From: Phoronis australis
Lineage: Eukaryota > Phoronida > Phoronidae
Direction: 5' to 3'
DNA: 64,000 nt
NCBI GenBank assembly: GCA_002633005.1
Contig: NMRA01000179.1
Location: 226,214-290,213, forward strand
Below, one piece after another: positions 25,024-38,600 of this stretch. The notes under the pieces are model-generated. The model worked only from the letters and a program-made list of their open reading frames with translations, had not been told where the DNA came from and did not search any database. Numbering within the stretch: the stretch's first letter is position 1; the number at the start of each line of letters is the position of its first letter. Made by a program: the position numbers and the translations under genes.

Positions 25024-28000
25024 ATATTAGAATTAACGATTGTATTCCTTCAACAATCTCGTTTTCCAAGAACTGTGTGGTAAGCATGTGACTTCATAAT
25101 ACTGGGAAATAATTTTTCATTCGTTCCTCTTGTCTTTGTTTTCGTTAAGGACGTAAACTTTATAACTTCTTTTGTTTTGCATGCCCAGAGTTTAATACAT
25201 TAATGCAGCATTCAAAGGTTCCACAATTTTACAGAAAAGATTATCACCGGTGACTAAGCATGGTGTATCGCTATAACTAGCTTTTTGCCTCAAGTCTAAA
25301 CAGATTTATTTAGCCAGCGCATTACAAGCATTGTGTACGAAGGCATTAGAGCACAATGGTAGAACGCAAAAATAACATTCCATATTAACGTGAGCCGCAT
25401 GTCCGAACGCTGACTGAGTTTACATTGGCGGTGAATTTGTATACAGCGGCGTACGAATGCTATTGAATGTATTGGTTGATCTGAGCTGAACCAGTGCCGC
25501 ATATCGTTGGGTTTCTGTCGATTTGTAAACACAGGCACAAGGGCCGTTGTTAAGAGACCGGCTGGTCGCGAGTTGAGAAGCATCGATGGATGACAGACGA
25601 TTATTGTATACGGATTAAAATCATGGATTAAGAATGCGATTTATCAACAACCGACAGGAAGGTAATTAAAGTTTTCAAATTATCCGTAGGTTAGGTACGA
25701 AATGAGCTGTCACAGAATACCTGCCAAAATCTTGTGAAGTTATCAGTTTTCTTGTGATTTGCCGGGGAGAACTCAGGGTAGACAACCATTAGCAGGAAAG
25801 CATATTCGGCCTGATATAATTACATTGTTTCTTTACGATGGCGAAAAACCCTTAGGCGCAGGGGAACTGATACCGAGAACCATATGACTGATCGGTCGTC
25901 GTCAATGCGTATAAACCTCGTTGTCAGAATCTCATTCAGGCCTGTTTGAGATTGTTTCTGAGCTGATAAATACTGTATGTTTGGCTACGGGCTTTACCGT
26001 AGCCGTAAAGTTACTATTGATGCACAAGGTATCATATGAATAACCGCAAGACACTTGTATAATAACCCCTATATTAATTAGTAATTAATGCTTTGTTTAT
26101 AATCCGGTTTGCGAGCGAGACCCGCTGCCATGGTGTCTGGATATCTCAAACGATACAACAGGAATGTATTAAAATGTTATCCAGTTCGTGTGGCATATCG
26201 TGTTCTAGTTCCAGGCACTGATTCAGAATAAGTTTTAAGTTCAGACTGTAAAATTCAGTGTACGTTGCAGTAGGCTTTGGACAGAACAGAGGTAGGTCCA
26301 TTTTCAATGACATTGAAAGACGATTTATTTTTGCCTTAGTTTCGGGCCTTTAGTTTCGGGATCTATTCTATTAAATGTCACAAAGTTCAACATTTCGAGG
26401 AGTTTTTGTTTGTGTTAAAGTCCTTTAACCTGGTTGCCTGTCTATCCGTGTTGCGTGTACAACTTTTTAATCGACTGTACAACTAACCAGAACGTGTGGA
26501 CACGTGTTCCGGCACGACTTAGCGATCTAAACAGTCGGTTACGGCTGGAAAATTGACAGAAGCAGAGCTCTTCGATTTTGCTGCGACTTTCGTTGCACTA
26601 GAGAGAAGTCGTATACGACTTTTGAACCACTGTACCACTGTCCGACGTAAACGAACTTTATGCAAAGTTCTATACAAGCTACTAATCGGAGTGTGACGAC
26701 TCGGGGGGTTCTTTGCCAAATTGTGGCCAGGTGTGTCGCAATCAATCAAAAATCAGTCAAAATCCAGACCAACCCAACATCTCAGTAGCCTTACTTATTA
26801 ATGGGTACCCGAGATAGTTCCAAGCTATCACGAAAACCTTCAAAAGACAACATTTACCTCTCTACACAAAGTTAAAGCCGATAAATAATTGAAAGTTACG
26901 TGTTGAACTTCTCACTTTTCAGTTTTTACCGAAGCTTTAAACCCGATGGAAAGATAGACTTGAAAAACCACAGTAAGCACGTACGTAATACTATTTTGCT
27001 TTGAAGCATCTTGGCTTTTACTTTGGCTTGTTCTGGTTGTTTACTCTCATTTTACATCGTAAACTATGTTGTTTGCCGTTAGTTCCCCCCTCCTTTGTTA
27101 GTTATGTACTCGGAGGATTGTAATAAAGATTAGTCACGTAAACACGATTGATAAGTATTATGTTTGATGGAAAGCTTTATTAACCCTCTAAAACTGTCTT
27201 AAGTTATGAATTATAAATAATGCAGTGCGTACCCTAAATTAGCCGAATGGTTCGATTGGTCGCACTCTGGTGTTTACCTTAGAGATCATTAAAAATGCTT
27301 TGCATGACACATTGTTTGATAAAGACTAGCCCGATAAGCGTTTTAGGCTGTGATAACAGGCATTAAATTATTATTTGGCTCGAGGTGTAGCAATTGCCTT
27401 TCCTCATTAACAATTTTACATTCTTTTTCCGCAAAATTGGCGTCATCACGCCGTATTTTGATACGTCATGACTTTAAAGTCTTTATTAGAAATAATTAAA
27501 ATGACGTTAAAGTAGAGGCGAAATGGCAGGATTGCACCTTACTATTAACACAAACCACTAAATTTTCTGTATAGTACCGGTGAGTTATTTGCCCCTCTGT
27601 TTTTTAGCTCAGGGAGTACTTTGGAAAACGTAAAATTACTGAAACAAACGGTATCTTTTATTAAAATTCGGAAGATTACAGGTTTTAGCTGGAAATATTT
27701 AGGTTGAAATAAGGAAGTCAAGCGGTAAAACTGGACTTGTATTGTGAAAGTGTGCTCATATGTCTGTTACTTCATGTCATTCGACTCACAACAGATGTAA
27801 AGGCGCATTATTTCATTGAGAGGTGATGGAAGCACTTGTGCCTGTCGAGGCTCTATTGTTTGGCTCAAATCGAGACTGGACAAATCCCAAGCACCACGCA
27901 TAAGACTGTATCTTTTCATCCTTTCCAGTGTACACAATACTTGGTTTCATCCTTGTTTGTTCATCTAAGTGAGATGATGTTCGCGATAACAGGACACTCA

Positions 28001-28259
28001 TTGTTGGCGTCCTCCTTGTTGACACTGTTCGAGTTATGTATTTTGCTGCAGGTGGACATGTTTTCTGAATATGAGTCAGATATATGAGATAAAGTCGTAA
28101 CTACAGTGTACCACTACAGCGTATATTCACGCAGACCAGGGAAGCCTGACTTGGAGTCCCAAAACTCAATTTCCTCTGTGTTCATACCTAATTCGTACGC
28201 AGTATACGAAGTACAATACTCACACGTGATGATACATGCATTTTAATGTTTTTTTTTTT

Positions 28260-28379
28260 GTATTTGGCGACGATGTGTCAGGGGTGTTAGAATAAAGCAC
28301 CTTTGTACCCTAAGTTGTCGTATTTGGCGACGACGTGTCAGGGGTGTCACAATAGAGCACCTTTTTACCCAGTGTTGCC
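28260..28379. repeat. 60-bp tandem duplication
   Basis: Two head-to-tail copies starting GTATTTGGCGACGA at 28260 and 28320, sharing GTGTCAGGGGTGT and GAGCACCTTT-like blocks with scattered differences. Preceded by a run of T. Confidence 0.9.
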
Positions 28380-29652
28380 TTCGTTAGCCTTCGGTTACAC
28401 TTCGTATCCACGGAAACATAGGCCAAACGGTGTTTCTTTGAGCGACGGGTTTTCTAGTGTTTGGTAGACACTCTGTCTCTACGGTGTTCATTGGTATAGT
28501 CTTCTAACCTGGCTGTCCTCTAAATATTCCCGGTAAATATTACTTCAACGTTAAATGAATAATTCCTGAATGTGTTTCATGAGAACTTCGATCCTTGTGA
28601 AATTGTTGTGTGTAAATTGGAGTTTCTAATAGCGACATTAGATTAGTCAATACAACCCAAGGTATGGTATATGACGTCATCGAGGTATGTTCCGTCTCAT
28701 CTGACGGTCTGCAGCGGCACATGGAAAATTTTGTACGAGGAGACTATGCAATGGGATGTTTTATGCTTTCAAACCTTGTGTCTAGACCTGAATTCGGGAT
28801 CATGGACACGTGGAAGGGATTTACGTAAAATAAAACCATTTCTACTACAGATGCATACTGTTAAAACTGGATGTGACGACTGGAGTATTAGACGTTGTCC
28901 ACGTCGAGCAACGTGAACACTTCGGCCCAAAATACTGGCTTAACGTCTGTGTAATTATGTGACCACAGCACATTGCCTTAGCGCCATCACGCCAAGTACA
29001 GTGAAAAGGCGTTTCTCAAAATTCCCGGAACGCGAGAGAATACTTCCAGAAAGTGCTGAAAGAAAATTGTGTTTTCAAGACAATCGTGTGGACAGGAGTT
29101 TACATAGCGCTGAAGTGATATGCAGCTAGTGCTGTGCTAATTCGAACACGACGGTGACAGAACAAATATTATTTAGATAAAAATAAGACGCCAGCCTTGT
29201 TGAAAGAAAGGGAGTCCAATCGTTAGCTCTACTTATGTTTGAAATCAATACCCGATTTGACATTCAGAAAATAACTTTGAAGTTGTTCGAACTCGTGCAA
29301 GTTAAATGACCGAGGGTGGATCCATTTTTTGACATTCGACAAACCAGCGTATTCCACTAGTGTTTGATAATTCGTTTCAAATTTCATTTCTTATCGGGAA
29401 AATTATTGATCGCCGTCCATGCAGACGTTTTTAAAAGAGCAACGATTAAGGTGTGTCGTATACTGACGTGCGAAGACAACATGCGATTGGAATCTGTCTT
29501 CGCAGTCACCGATACAGGACCTAGCTAGAGACTACCTGGAGAAGAACAAATTGCACTGATCTAAAAATTGTTTTGTGTGCACATTTTATTTAATACGCCA
29601 TTACTTTCAGACGTTACTAAAATACAAGTGTTGCGATTGACTGCTTGGCGTC

Positions 29653-32600
29653 ATGACGAACCCGTCGAATAGTCTGTACAGCGGTGGCGACATCGGAGTT
29701 GGAAATTCGAGAGTGGTAACAACGAAAAGAAGAAAGACACTCCCAGAGCCTACGTATCCGTCGGTAGAAGAACTGAGTAGAAGGTAGTACTTTTTATAAT
29801 TGCTTTTTAGAATTTTGTCCATATTCGTTCTCTTAAGATATTTATACCCTATATTTTAGTGTAAACCGCATTATAAGGAATTTCAACAGAGTCCAATTTA
29901 ATAAAAATATCCCGATATGTGATATTTTAATATGACATTAATTTTGTGTGAGGTGAACTAAAATTTTACATGTGAAGTTTTTGCCGTGTGGTGCACATAG
30001 AAATGGGCACTGATAGGAATGACAATGAACTTCGCATTTTATAAACTTAGAACATTTATAATAAAAAATGTAAAATATTGTTACAGTGGTTCGACACTAC
30101 ATGTGCTTAGTGACGCTAATACAGCCAATCACAAAGTGGGGCGAAATTATACAAGTCATGTGACCAACCTGTACGGTGAAAGCATTACCGAGCTAAATTC
30201 TCGTAACTGTTTATTGTCTGAGTTGTTTTTCGCAGAAATTACCCCCAGCGAGCTTTGTTCGGAATCAAAATTCCTCTGGGTGAGCTGCTGGACTAAGATG
30301 CGGTCTTACAATTTTCATTTAAAACGAGAGGGCTCCGCACAGTTTTAATTTATCGTAGATTATTTTTAAATTGTGATATTTTTACTTTAGTTTTTCCTTA
30401 CTACAAATCTCCTCTGGAAAACAAAATGAGGATCACTGTCTTAAGTTTCTTCTGCTCGAACCTCCAAAACGGACCCGGGACAGACCTGATACAAAACCGA
30501 AATGTGCGCGAGTTACTGAAATGTCACTAACCTCTAATGAATGATTGAAATCTTTTTGAAAACGGATTTTGCAGTTTCGTGCTCTGTATGTCTCAGTTTT
30601 GAAGAACAATAATGTTTTGGACAAAACTCAAAATTGTCAGGAAGGTGCAAAGACAACTAATTTTCTTTGAAAAATGCAGTTATTTTGTTTTAAAGACTAT
30701 AAAATACGTTTTGATCATACATATATTTAAATGAAATTGAGCCATTAATCGTTTTTTGATTAATTTTGATGGAAAGCGGATTTGTTGGCGCTGGAAACCC
30801 GAGCGAGAAATAGTGCACTTTATTACAGAATGGTGAACTTTGTTAAAGTTAATTACGAAAAATACAATGTACAATAGTAAAACCTAAACCCAGTTGTTTT
30901 CCAGTCATGTGAATCCCATAGGCGGATCCAGGTGGTCAGGGGGGCCCGGACCCTACTTCTTCCCTTGATTTTAGTGATATCAACTCTAGAATTTTCAAAT
31001 TGTTGACCTTTTACTCCTTTTTAAAAAACCCTAGATCTGACCCCCCAGTTAGCAATCCTGGATACGCCCCTGCATCATGTCTTCCATCTTCACCTATAAG
31101 CGCTGGAAGTTATATCCTTGAATATATTCGTATGCGTTTTGTCGATTCTATTATTCGCTTGACAAGGGCTAATATTGAACAGTCGTCGCAGTCAACCGCT
31201 GAGTAACGTTGAGGTTTCGCGTCACATGATATCTCTCGATTTTATTCAAGGCTTTCGCAGGGATATTAGGGAAACTTCACAATATGTATGGGCCTAAATA
31301 TGCGCACGCTCAGAAAAGTGACGGAATCCGTTAGTATCTGTGTAGTGGGCAATACAAAATACTTTGTAAACCGATACGACAAAAGCTGCAACCAGTGGCG
31401 TAGGCAAAGTAGAGACACATCGGAGTCGTGGCCCTCGGCAACTGTTCGACAAAAAGTAATATGCTCGACTCCTCCTGACCATTGTTAAGTGCCCAAAAGT
31501 TGCCAGTCGTTTCAAATTCAGCCCCATCTCGCGATCGTGTTTGTCTGTTCGTCCAAGCATTACTGTAGATGTAGTTACGCCAGTACAATAGCTATAACAT
31601 AACTTTGTCACACAGAAGGCATCTTAGCCAAATGCATGTATAGAACTACATGTGTTTATAGAATTGCACGTACAGTTGGTTCAGTCTGTTTTGTCGACCG
31701 AGACCAACAGGAAGTTCAGGAAAACGGCGAAATGGTATCCGCTTCCTCCGTTCCATTCACGCGCGCCGTGTGCTAGTTAAGTAAAACGTAAAACAGCTAA
31801 TTTAAAGAATACCTTTATCACCGAAGCGGCCAGTTTCAGTTGGTATCTGATGTTTTCTTTCAATTCCCCACTTTCGTGAAGTCGTACAACTTCCCGTTTG
31901 ATAATGAAGAATAAATTTACACAGCAAATTGGAAAGCAGACGTTTCCGAAAGTCTGCCATTATATGGTAATTTCGTCATTTGCACGCATTATAGTTTAAG
32001 CACTTTGTGCAATCTTTTCAGGTGTTCTTCTGTTGAAGGTTACGCGACGTTTTCGCATGTCACTATTAATTGATTGCCTGAATTAAAGCAGTTGTTTATT
32101 TCAGTAATTCGATTTTCCTTGAGATTTGGCACTTTATACGTCCCACGTTCAGGTGTATAATGCTCAAAAACAAAGAATGGCAACGGAACCTCTAAACTGT
32201 GATATTTTTCACTTTTAATACTGAAACTGACATAATGCTAGTTCAATAATTACATTACCTACATTGAGAAATATCTAATCCGTTCGACCGATGGCAGTGA
32301 CATTAAAACGCCAAATTTTGAAGAAGTTATTACTCTGAAACGTCAACCCACAGGGCCTTAATGATTCTCATTTGATACTAGGTTCAATACACTTTATCCG
32401 GATAGAATTTAAGTAATTACGTAGGCTGTTTTGTGAACGCGTAGGAGCATGATGTCTGGATTTCAATGGTGGCTCTCGATAGTAACGGCTCATTGAATAG
32501 AAAATACTTTATCATGTGCAGGGACATATTCGACTACACCAGGCTACTCGAAACACGCTTGAAAGCTTTCACTGACTAAGGGGAGGAATCAAAAACACGA

Positions 32601-35600
32601 GAATTAATTGCTTGCCACTAATGGCGGATCTTGTTCTTATCGGCCACTTGAGGGTTGTTCTTGAGGGCTTTCGAAACATTTCGAGTTTCCTGTACTAGTT
32701 TCTGTTACCAATTGATAATTGCCATGGTAATTACATATTCACATGTGCTGCACTAACCTTGTTGCAAAGCCGTTGATGCAGCTTTGGAACGATGTGGACA
32801 AAAACATGACGAGCTAAAATCTGACATAAAATTAATGTAATTAAAACTGCCCTTTTCCTTGAGTAAAGTAAATTAGTGCTAAAAAAAATTGCCGTTATGC
32901 CGCTTCTGTTCTGCTAAATTTGTGAATTATTATCATACGTCGACTCTCAGCTCCATGAAGTAGAGCGCCACCTATTAGCTAGTGTATTATTTTCCGATTC
33001 TTCCTTCAATTGTTATCTTTTACAAGGTTGCAAACGTTCTCAACAAAACCCCAGAATTGATTTCGCTTCGCTATTCACTACTTGCACACTTTGGTGGATC
33101 TGCAAAAATTATTGTGCATTATTGTTTAGGACGCAATGCCTCGTTCTAGCATCAATTTTAACAACGCAAACGTGAAAGGCGCATGTTCATGCACAACCAT
33201 TTGTAGTTTGGACACAAAACTTCGTTTTCAAGCACAATGGCAAATTCTTACTAGTAGTGAATAACTTTTAAATATTTTATAATCAGCAACCGAGTTTCTG
33301 AGCAAATTCTGCTTCGGCCAAGCTGTCATCATCTCTCGAAAAAATGTCCCAAAAATGGCAAATGTTGCGACTGACTTTTCTTTGTGGCCAAAACGGTTGG
33401 TAACTGATAAAAAGCGTCGCGTTTGCAGTAACGTCCTTACAACTACCATCTTAGCTACGACCAGCTTTACTACGTTTGACCAAAGCGTTATGCATAATGT
33501 TTCATGTATTAGTACACAACCTAAAGGGATCTGGCTAACTTTGACAAAATTTTGCACAAACTAACGAAGCATGATTCGGTGATTCTCTACTGACGTCAAA
33601 CATCGAGTAACATAATGTTATCTTTGTAGTAATTACATTATGTGCAATAAATACCTGATATTCTCGAGATATTGAAATCGTCACGAGATTTTGAGGCAAA
33701 TCGTCCGTATTATAGACGATTTGAAAAGCAGTTTTCTATCACCATCTGGAATGCGTAGTTCCCTACCACTCGGCTGGCTATAGCAGATTAGCCCGGAAAC
33801 TATAGGGTTAGTTCTGGCCTGTACCAAGACTAATTTTTTTCATCGACTAAACTCCCCCGCATCAAATCAGCCAAGCTCTGGTATTTTTTTTCTTTTAAAA
33901 CCTAGTACACAAAGGCATGAAAGCAAGGTACAGCAAGGTTTCAGGCGACAGGATTTGGCAAGCGCATTGTTTTGCTCGTATGGAGTGAATTTCCCTTTTT
34001 TTAAATGTAAGCAACTAAACAGCAATCGCTCTACCGACTCAATTGTCAGAAAAGAAAACAGGAACCTGAAACAAGTATTTTTTTGAAGTATGTGACCAAA
34101 ATAGCTAACATCGTGTGTTATTTTCAGTGACGTGCTACCATGCACCCCAGGGAAGAAGGGTGGAGAGTTCGAGTTACTCGGCACCATCATCGTGGTGCCG
34201 CCCTCTGTGTTCGGAAAGAGAGATCAGCTGACGGTAACGAGAGTGGCTCCCTCCGAGCGCCATCTATATTTTCCTGACGTTGCCAAAGGCGAGAGTTTGA
34301 GCGGCCATATTTATGAGATCAGCGCCTCCGTGCCATTAAGTAGAGGGGTCGCAATTCGTCTACCTTACTGTCATGAGGAGAGAAGAAACTACGGAACAAA
34401 ACTTAAGTGGAAACCCCATGCGAGTGATGACAACCCAAACCCCACGTGGGACTATTTTTCGACTTTTCACATGGTGAAGGTAAACTTTCTTTTCTGTGTT
34501 TGTTATTCAGACTTTTGTCACGTGAAATCAATCGCCTCTTAGATTCAGCGCAGGCGAAGAGCTGCGATCTGAGCTGGCTGTCTCCAGTGAACGATACACT
34601 AGCTCGTTGATAACTACGCGAGTCTTGTATGCGCTGAGCATGGTCTCACAAGCAGAAACGAATTGTTAATTCTTTCCAACTAATCCCACTGAGAAAGAAA
34701 TCATTCGTCATGTGAGTAGAGAACAAGTTGAGACCAATTTTGTCACTGGTTTGTCTGACAGAAGAACGGGTTTATCGCCGCTTTCAGCTCTGTGAACAGA
34801 CCGGGAACTTGTTATTGGGTGAATGTATGCAAAACGCCCGAACCCCGGTAAGCGTGCTCGAAAAGAACATTAACTATTGTCATATTGAATTTTACAGACT
34901 TCCAGGGGTGACCTGTTGGAGTTGATGACAGAACAGCTCGGCACATTCGCTGTGGTGTCCGCCTTGCTGACTGAGACGTTTCAGATTAGTCCACAGGGCT
35001 GTCTTTACAATAGTCACACCAACCGCCATATAAACATCCGCTTCCCAAAAAAGTACCTGGACAAAGCAATCGAATGGGAACTATTGGTAGGTCATACATC
35101 CCAGACTTTATACTGATATTTATGTCAGCTAGTTTCATATGCATGTACTCTATGATTACATCAAGTTCCTTCTACAAAAATTAATGCATATTTGAGTCAT
35201 GTGGTAGACCTTAAAATGATTTCTATGATTTTGGCTATTGCATTTCCTTAACAACTCATAGGATACGTTCTTGGCAGTGTCAGTGCTATGTCCTCAGTTG
35301 TGCGTTACCGTTTTAAAGCCATAGAACTCTCACCCGATCTCATTGCCTGTAGTTCTGTGGTTGTCTCATTGTAAGCTAAGCACTTCCTCATAGTGCACCA
35401 GAATTCACAAATGATCTAAACTCGTTTTTTTTATTTTTACCGCCGAGGCTTCAGCAATTTTCGCAACTATTTGATAACATAGTTGCTCTTAATACTTTTA
35501 AATGTAGACTTAGGCATAATAGGCTTTCATATGAATGTTCAGTAAATATTTTTAATGTCCTCTTACATCTTAGATATGGCCAATGAGAATGGACAGAGCG

Positions 35601-38600
35601 GAGCACACCAAGAGCGTCATGTACATTTCCGATTGTTCGGAGTTTATTGCGTGCTCGGATTTCTTCGAGCTTAGATCACCGGAATACAAGGGAGAACAAT
35701 TTCGGCGGCCGGTGACAATAAGGGTGCCGCTGCCGAGTCACTTGGAGACGGACGCAGAAAACAATGTGGACAGGCCGGATTTGTCGGTGCTTTGCAAAAC
35801 GGAAAAGGACGGTGACGATTGGGAACTAATCGAGGGAAACGTCAAGTTCACAAAAGACTCGGCCAGCTTTGATGTTTCGCGGTTTTCTGTGTAAGTAATA
35901 TATAAGCTCAATACCACGCCAATGTGGATTTTTCAAAGAGCTGACGCATACAAGGTAACAATCGCACCTACGTGTAAGGTGCGCTCCGCAAACCCACGAC
36001 ACTTTACTGACGAGGCACTTGCAAGAAGAAATCTCCAGTTATATAGCGAAAACCGTTCAGTATTCCATCTTTGGCGACTGAACAACTACGCTAGCAAGGC
36101 TCCGGGGTTTAACGCGACACATTCGCTTGCTGCTCATTTGCATCAACTTGGCCTCGTTTTTCGCTAGAGGTTTCAGTGCTCTGTAGAACGCACCTCTGTT
36201 TAAACGCATGCATCCAAGTTGTCACTTTATAGTCCCTCTGGCCACTGACTGTCCCCGTACTTCTTGAGCAGCTTTCTTCTCATGCTGCACATGCGATAAT
36301 AACCAGAGGAATCATTCTTCATGGCGTGAATATCTAGTACGGGCGACTCATATAGTCTGATGTAGCTGTACCTGTTGCTTTCATCCTGTACTCGTCTGTG
36401 TGCATTTATTCGGTACGTTTTGTTACAAATACTGTGTCGTTATGCAATTTTAGATAGTCAATTTTATAAAGAGTATTCTCTTTTCAGCTTCGCTATTGTG
36501 CAATCTAAGCCGGGGCGTGGGAAGCGACTCCAACCGGCCATACCTAAAATTTACCAGCAGAACTTTAAGATACAAGGGGACATTGTCACTTTCTTGTCTC
36601 TCGAGAAGAAAAGGTGGTTTCTGTGGATTGAGGCCGTAAAGGGCCAAGGTTGCACAGAAACAGCCGCAAGCTCACGGACAGCACAGAAGGGCGTTGACTT
36701 GAAATATTATGAGTATTCGGATCAGCCGGTAGAGGAAAAAAAAGTGACATTCAGTGGAAGGCGGTCTTACAACCGTATACGACGAAGTGCTCCCGAGACG
36801 CCGGAGGCCGTGACGGACAATATTGAGTTCTCTGAGGGTTCTTCCCTTTTGATAGACATTGCCGGAGACGTAGAGACTGTCGATGGTGATAACAACTCTC
36901 AGAATCTTCCTTTTTACTTTTCGGAGAAGTCGCGGGACAACTACAGGATATTTGAGATCCGTCCAACCACGTTGGAGGAACGGCAGCTGATATTCGTCGT
37001 TGAAATTTCCAAAATGAACCCGGATGAGAATAAATACAAACGAGTGCGCCACCAGTCATTCACAATAGACCAAACAACGGTCAAGAACTACTTCTTCGTG
37101 GAGCCGGAACCGGAACCTGAGCCTATGGAGGTAAATTTCCAGCTTCTGTTCTCGAAAGTAAGACGCTTATAAATGCAATACCCTGAACTTAATTCGATTT
37201 CAATTTGTTGAACATTAATTACTCGGGCAGTTTAAGTGTGACACGCTAACTTAAAGTACATTTACTGTAAGCATACGAAAATAGGATATGAATCGTGGTA
37301 TTATTGTGCTTTTTCTTACTATTACACGTTAACGAGTTTGAAGTAGATAATATCGCTTGTTGGCATCTGAATTTCATTTTTAGATGTATTTGTGAATCTG
37401 TTCGAGGAAAGACCAAGGAAAGTGTAGATTCGTTTGAATTTTTCAGATAGAGGTTTCGATATCCAGCCCAGAGAAAGACGAGTCCGAAATGTCTAGTCCA
37501 AGCCCGCAGAAGAAACCGAGCAATGAAACTCTTCAGCCAGTTTTGTCCAACGCTTTCTTGCGTCTAACGACATTGACCAAACCCCGAGTGACTTGTAAGT
37601 ATCTTTATATAATCTTGCACATGCACTCAGCATCGAGGATTCGGAAAACATTGGTTTCCACTCGCCCAGCGATTTAGTTTCAGAACGGCTTCGACGCAAT
37701 ACATAGTCCCCACTAAGTACATAGTTACGCAATCGCATAAAGTTATATTCGTTGCTTCTCTATTATGTTTTATTAATTGCTAGAACCTAGGTCATGCTAT
37801 TTTCATTTCGAGAAAGCTACTGAGCAAACTGTCAATTTCAAGCGCGTTCGTTTATCAGCAACCAATATGTACGCGGTACCTAAGGATGCCTTAGTTAAGG
37901 CCCGTGAGGGGATCAAAATGTGCCCTTGGCAGGACCAGCCTTCGTTATTAAGTAAGATTTTATTTCCAGGACAAACAATGAACTAGAATAGTTTGGGGAC
38001 GTCTAGTCTCCCCTATGGTACTAGTCTAAGTGTGGTGTAGTGTCAAGTGGACAACAGCCGTAGCCACACGTGATGGTTGCTCGGTTAGTGCAAAACGCCA
38101 TCTTGGCCATGCGAAGTTAGCATGCCACAGGAAATAAAAAGCAGTTTGACTTTTGCGGAATTCAAGGAAGTCTTTATCGTAGTGCCCGATTGTGGGAAGT
38201 TCTTTCTTAAGTTACACCGATTGTTGGGATCACTCAGTTTAGGAAAACATTGCAATTTGCATACAGCATCGCTTCATGCGGTAAATTTTGCACGTGTGCG
38301 CACTACGTGTCACTTGAGTAGCTTGACCGTAAATCTTCCATTCTATCTTAAAAGTCCGATGCAAGCACCTCGTGTAGTTTTAATGTAAAGAAAAGAGGAA
38401 AGGTCACAATGGATGACAACGTAGCTTGAATGAAACGTTCAAAGTAGAACAGGAGCAGTTGTCCCAAGCATTTTCATAAAAATACGNAGAAACCAAAACT
38501 GTACTTATATAGATCTATTAAGAATGACTATTGTGTAGAAGAGTATTTACGTCTGCCGGTGTCTCAGAGGTCCGTCATAGCTCGATTGAGAGCAGGTATT

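Larger units (their letters stand above)
11925..29610. other. Long stretch without a confident gene (repeats and one gap)
   Basis: No ORF here shows recognisable protein motifs. Visible structure is limited to inverted-repeat miniature elements (13658, 18951, 23816, 24866), tandem repeats (22702, 28260), a falsely duplicated joint at 13942, and a 297-base gap with duplicated flanks. It may hold 5' non-coding exons of the death-domain gene starting near 29611, which I cannot place. Confidence 0.6.

Noticed and set aside
36672..37059. Minus-strand ORFs of 102-126 residues
   Set aside because: Shadows of the large 36488-37130 exon of the death-domain gene.
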